Source of the DNA: Rallus limicola
Lineage: Eukaryota > Chordata > Aves > Gruiformes > Rallidae
NCBI GenBank assembly: GCA_022605955.1
Contig: JAKCOZ010000005.1
Span: 29,445,450 to 29,509,449 of the forward strand
Direction: 5' to 3'
DNA length: 64,000 nt
A program made the translations under genes and the position numbers. Shown here one piece after another: positions 62,785-64,000 of this stretch. Under the pieces are notes generated by a model, which made no database searches, had not been told where the DNA came from, and saw only the letters and a program-made list of their open reading frames with translations. Within the stretch, counting starts at the first letter, position 1. Each line of letters opens with the position of its first letter.

Positions 62785-64000
62785 TTTCCAGGATAAAATA
62801 TCTGACTAACATGTTCTTATTTTCCTCCATTCAAGGATTTAGAGCTGCTGTCTAGTCTGTGGCTTGTGTCTGAAATCACAGTCTTGTAAAATCATTTCAA
62901 CCTTCCCTATCATGGATGCACATATTTTTGTAAGCTGTTGTCAAATCAAAGATTGCTGAACATTTTTTTTCTTTTTGCCACCTCCTGTCTCTTTCAATGC
63001 ACCCCTAGAGATTCTAAAAGTAGTTTCTAACAGTTACTAACAAGTTATTCTGAATTTCATTCTCTGCAGACAAGCGTTTGCTAAATTGTGTCTCAGATAA
63101 TCCTTCATTGGTATACTCTGAACCTAGCAATGCTGAACGTAACTGCATCAGAACATTCACATGAGCAAACTAATGCACATTAAGACAAGACAAAGCTGGC
63201 AATGTGTGAACTTCTGCCTCATCTAGAAACCTGATCCAAACTGCATGTTGAAGCTCCAATTAATTCCATCTCTGTTTAAATGAAGCAGCTAGTCTAAGTT
63301 AGGAGCCTAGTTACCTTCCTTATCAGTTAAAAGAGGAAGGGCAGATCCATAGGACTCATTTTTGAAGGAATGGTTTACCCCATTGACTGTCCGGGAAGTC
63401 TAAGATGGTCAGGCCATTGATTTAAGCTTTAATTTAAGCACCTTAATGATGTGGAATGAGTCAAGAAATATGTGCAGACTGTCCAAACTGATGGAGAGTA
63501 CTCACATGCAATGTCAAGAACTTGAGCACAACTTATGCCCACGAGCAAAAAACACAAGCAAACATAAACCAGCTATCACTCAGCTCTTGAATCACAAAGT
63601 GGCAGTTACAACTTTGTTGCAAATAGTAAGAGACAGAGTTTTGTAGCCCCAGTCTGAGGGATTGCAACCTCACATCTTTCATCTCATCAAATTATAGGAG
63701 TATTTTAAGGATTGAGGAAATCATTGTTCCTTTTGAAGAAGCTCGTTCACATCCCGTTATGTCCTATCATGTCCACTTGTCTCCAGAGAGGAAATCTGAG
63801 TTCTATTTCTGTGCTTTTAAAATATTTATTTCAGTGCTGGTCTCTTGGAGAATGCATAAAAAGCCATGGTAGGAAAGAACACTAATTAACGTACTCACCT
63901 AAATGAGGTGATTTGAAACATGATATAAACAATCACGTTTTCCCTGTTGAATTTTTACAGAACTGAGGTGTACAGTCATATTTAGAAATAGTACAGTAAC
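62785..64000. other. Gene-free DNA to the window end
   Basis: No gene, RNA gene or mobile element was recognised. The 66-codon frame at 63446-63646 has no supporting evidence. Confidence 0.55.

Noticed and set aside
1..64000. Search for a CRISPR array, operon, phage or other microbial system
   Set aside because: No regularly spaced repeats with unique spacers and no long or clustered reading frames. CR1 and avian LTRs show a bird-type nuclear genome.

Overview
This window looks like AT-rich, gene-free nuclear DNA of a bird (or less likely another archosaur). The evidence is several CR1 LINE copies ending in the typical (ATTCTRTGA)-like 3' tail, two fragments that read like the common avian ERVL-type LTR, and a separate solo LTR. 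I find no protein-coding gene, exon chain, rRNA, tRNA, CRISPR array or bacterial-style operon. The longest open frames outside repeats are about 100-126 codons, resemble no family I know, and are at the level expected by chance. The two longest frames in the window lie in simple repeats.

Layout: 1-42 kb is mostly unique, AT-rich sequence. It is interrupted by a GAGGA pentanucleotide array (7288-7431), a TG dinucleotide array (7868-7900), an ERVL-like LTR fragment (11185-11240), a possible old CR1 tail (20468-20610), a perfect 48-bp tandem duplication (21851-21950), a minus-strand CR1 (23609-24040), a long purine block with about 48 GGAA units (26083-26441), and a possible old palindromic repeat (40110-40245). 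From 42 kb on, mobile-element debris is denser: CR1 copies at 42218-42741 and 49862-50158, a CR1 cluster at 51684-54750, a solo LTR at 56975-57783, an ERVL-like LTR 3' end at 59690-59983, and a CR1 tail at 62659-62784.

The most informative region is 51.7-54.8 kb. One 5'-truncated CR1 copy (51894-52323) appears to sit inside an older CR1 copy, splitting it exactly where the older sequence resumes (51684-51893 plus 52324-52537). Directly downstream lies the opposite half of a CR1: remnants of ORF1, including the last block of its SGNH-esterase domain, and of the ORF2 endonuclease with part of the linker to the reverse transcriptase. The reverse transcriptase and 3' end are missing. That endonuclease keeps its GDFN motif but has lost the SDH catalytic motif. 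The second clear result is a solo LTR with TG...CA ends, a 5-bp target duplication (ACAGG), U3 repeats, a poly(A) signal and two C-rich blocks able to form G-quadruplexes on the minus strand.

Nothing here amounts to a new gene system. The window is best read as intergenic or long-intron DNA whose notable content is transposon archaeology and large microsatellites. All family assignments come from recognition of the sequence, not from a database search.
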